A model generated the notes under the pieces. It was not told where the DNA came from. It saw only the letters and a program-made list of their open reading frames with translations, and searched no databases. A stretch of DNA of 7,001 bases from contig JAJRSV010000138.1 in the NCBI GenBank assembly GCA_024278655.1, forward strand, positions 1 to 7,001, read 5' to 3'. Origin of the DNA: Bacteroidota bacterium. GTDB lineage: Bacteria > Bacteroidota > Ignavibacteria > Ignavibacteriales > Ignavibacteriaceae. Positions 5,893 to 7,001 of this stretch are shown one piece after another. Both the position numbers and the translations under genes were made by a program. Position 1 is the stretch's first letter, and each line of letters starts with the position of its first letter.

Positions 5893-6798
5893 ATGAAGTT
5901 ATTACTAAAGTTTTTGTTAATCTTTTTATTTCTTCTTATCAATTTCGGATGTAAGGAAGAAACCCCGCCGAAAGGCACTCCGGAATACATTAACGAAATA
6001 ACTCAATGGCACAAGAAAAGAATAAGTAATCTTAAAAAGGAAAACGGTTGGTTAAATCTTGTTGGACTTTACTGGCTGAAAGAGGGTGCGAACAGTTTCG
6101 GTTCGGCAAAGGATAACGATATTGTATTCCCGGAAAAAGCACCTGCATACATTGGAAAATTTTATCTGAAAGACAGTATAGTTACAGTCTCGGTTATTAA
6201 AGGCATTAGAGTTACTCACAAAGATTTTCCGGTAACCGAAATGGAACTTCAGGATGATTTAACCGGATATCCCACTGTGCTCAGACTCGGTTCTTTACGC
6301 TGGTATATTATAAAACGTGGCGATAGATACGGCGTTCGTCTGCGCGATGTTGCAGCAAAGTTAGTTAAAGAATTTAAAGACATCGAAATGTTTCCTATAA
6401 ACGAAGATTGGAGAATAGAAGCAAAATTCGAACCGTACAACCCGCCGAAAAAAATGTCCATTCCAACTATAATAGGGACTGTGGAAGAAGATATTTCACC
6501 GGGTGCTCTTGTTTTTGATAAAGACGGGAAAATTTATAAACTCGATGCAATAGACGAAGGAGATAAGTTTTTTATAATTTTTGCAGATGAGACAAGCGGT
6601 AAGGAAACTTACGGCGCCGGACGCTTTCTTTACACAGACAAACCTGATTCGAACGGAATTGTAATTTTGGATTTTAACAAAGCTTACAATCCGCCGTGCG
6701 TTTTCACAAAGTATGCAACGTGTCCTCTCCCGCCCAAACAGAATTATCTTAAGTTGCGGATTACAGCCGGAGAAAAGATGTGGGGTGAGAAGCATTAA
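5893..6798 (+). CDS. DUF1684 family lipoprotein
   Basis: A 301-residue protein whose N-terminus (KLLLKFLLIFLFLLINFGC) looks like a lipoprotein signal with Cys20 as the lipidated residue. The residue at -3 is Asn, so the lipobox is loose. Next comes KEE, an acidic stretch like the surface-export signal described in Capnocytophaga. The mature part fits DUF1684 (PF07920): WLNLVGLYWLKEGANSFGS at 53-71, VRLRD in the middle, ETYGAGRFLYTD at 238-249 and a C-terminal DFNKAYNPPCVFTKYATC at 260-277 followed by PLPP. The family is widespread in bacteria and has no established function. Its conserved Cys269 and Cys277 might pair or bind a ligand, which is a guess. It follows the regulator by 55 bases on the same strand, so it could be co-transcribed or a target of the system. 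It is full length, with family motifs reaching both ends. Confidence 0.9.
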   Translation: MKLLLKFLLIFLFLLINFGCKEETPPKGTPEYINEITQWHKKRISNLKKENGWLNLVGLYWLKEGANSFGSAKDNDIVFPEKAPAYIGKFYLKDSIVTVSVIKGIRVTHKDFPVTEMELQDDLTGYPTVLRLGSLRWYIIKRGDRYGVRLRDVAAKLVKEFKDIEMFPINEDWRIEAKFEPYNPPKKMSIPTIIGTVEEDISPGALVFDKDGKIYKLDAIDEGDKFFIIFADETSGKETYGAGRFLYTDKPDSNGIVILDFNKAYNPPCVFTKYATCPLPPKQNYLKLRITAGEKMWGEKH

Positions 6799-6865
6799 TT
6801 AACAGTTAGTTTTATGACGGTTGCATACGCTATCGCCACACATATTAAATTTCAGAATGTTTGCA

Positions 6866-6886
6866 GTCATTGGTCAATTGTCATTC
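6866..6886. repeat. Three tandem 7-bp units (GTCATTG-like)
   Basis: GTCATTG, GTCAATT and GTCATTC lie head to tail at 6866-6872, 6873-6879 and 6880-6886. They share GTCA followed by an AT-rich triplet. It is a short degenerate heptamer run in an intergenic region. Confidence 0.5.
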
Positions 6887-6909
6887 TTCCTGAGTTTCTC
6901 AATGGGACA

Positions 6910-6919
6910 CCCTGAAGGG
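6910..6919. repeat. CCC-TGAA-GGG hairpin, possible degenerate repeat or terminator
   Basis: CCC (6910-6912) and GGG (6917-6919) flank TGAA, and the hairpin is followed by CTATAAAGTA. That tail loosely resembles the CTATTTGTA word after the hairpins at 222-248 and 295-319. It lies between the rightward lipoprotein gene and the possible leftward gene at the window edge, directly after the latter's stop codon. The stem is short, so either role is tentative. Confidence 0.3.
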
Positions 6920-7001
6920 CTATAAAGTACGAATCAATTCATATAGTAATTTTTGCTCATTTGACATATCTAAGATTATCGTCTCTTTTATTTTAGAATC
7001 G
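6920..7001 (-). CDS. Possible 3' end of a leftward gene (partial, unidentified)
   Basis: On the minus strand an open frame enters from the right edge and ends at TAG (complement of 6920-6922). The 26 visible codons read DSKIKETIILDMSNEQKLLY and then ELIRTL. The composition is that of an ordinary soluble, charged protein rather than of repeat-derived sequence. Too little is visible to name a family, and 26 open codons can occur by chance. If real, it converges on the lipoprotein gene with about 120 bases between the stop codons. Confidence 0.35.
   Translation of the reverse strand, partial: DSKIKETIILDMSNEQKLLYELIRTL

Overview
The window looks like a chromosomal segment from a moderately AT-rich member of the Bacteroidota/Ignavibacteriota/Chlorobiota group. 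The evidence is a two-propeller (Reg_prop plus Y_Y_Y) sensor kinase of the kind abundant in that group, mostly absent Shine-Dalgarno sites, a promoter-like TTTG-N20-TAnnTTT pair in front of the pirin gene, and intergenic hairpin repeats. The group assignment is an inference; no rRNA or other phylogenetic marker is present.

Layout. Positions 1-1020 hold no gene I would defend. This stretch is a mosaic of short repeats: hairpins with different stems but a shared flanking word, two to three copies of a longer block, an imperfect inverted repeat, a perfect 26-bp palindrome and a 14-bp tandem repeat. Positions 1052-1762 (minus) encode a pirin-family bicupin protein with all four metal ligands. A 214-bp divergent intergenic region follows, with a plausible pirin promoter and twin CCGGATGT sites beside it. 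Positions 1977-5189 (plus) encode a 1070-residue membrane sensor histidine kinase with 14 propeller blades outside the cytoplasm, a Y_Y_Y domain, one membrane segment, and HisKA_3 and HATPase_c domains. Nine bases later, 5199-5837 encodes its probable partner, a NarL/LuxR-type response regulator. After 55 bases, 5893-6798 encodes a DUF1684 lipoprotein with its own strong ribosome binding site. The last 200 bases contain short repeats, a CCC/GGG hairpin and possibly the 3' end of a leftward gene that leaves the window.

How the genes fit together. The kinase and regulator form a complete phosphorelay: an extracytoplasmic signal is read by the double propeller, passed through the Y_Y_Y domain and a single helix to a dimerising His872, and then to Asp54 of the regulator, which binds DNA through its C-terminal helix-turn-helix. 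This is the two-gene counterpart of the fused hybrid two-component systems (HTCS) of Bacteroides. The lipoprotein may be co-transcribed, but its role is unknown. The pirin gene is transcribed away from the kinase and shares its upstream region.

The protein-coding part is ordinary for this lineage. The least explained material is the repeat-dense first kilobase.
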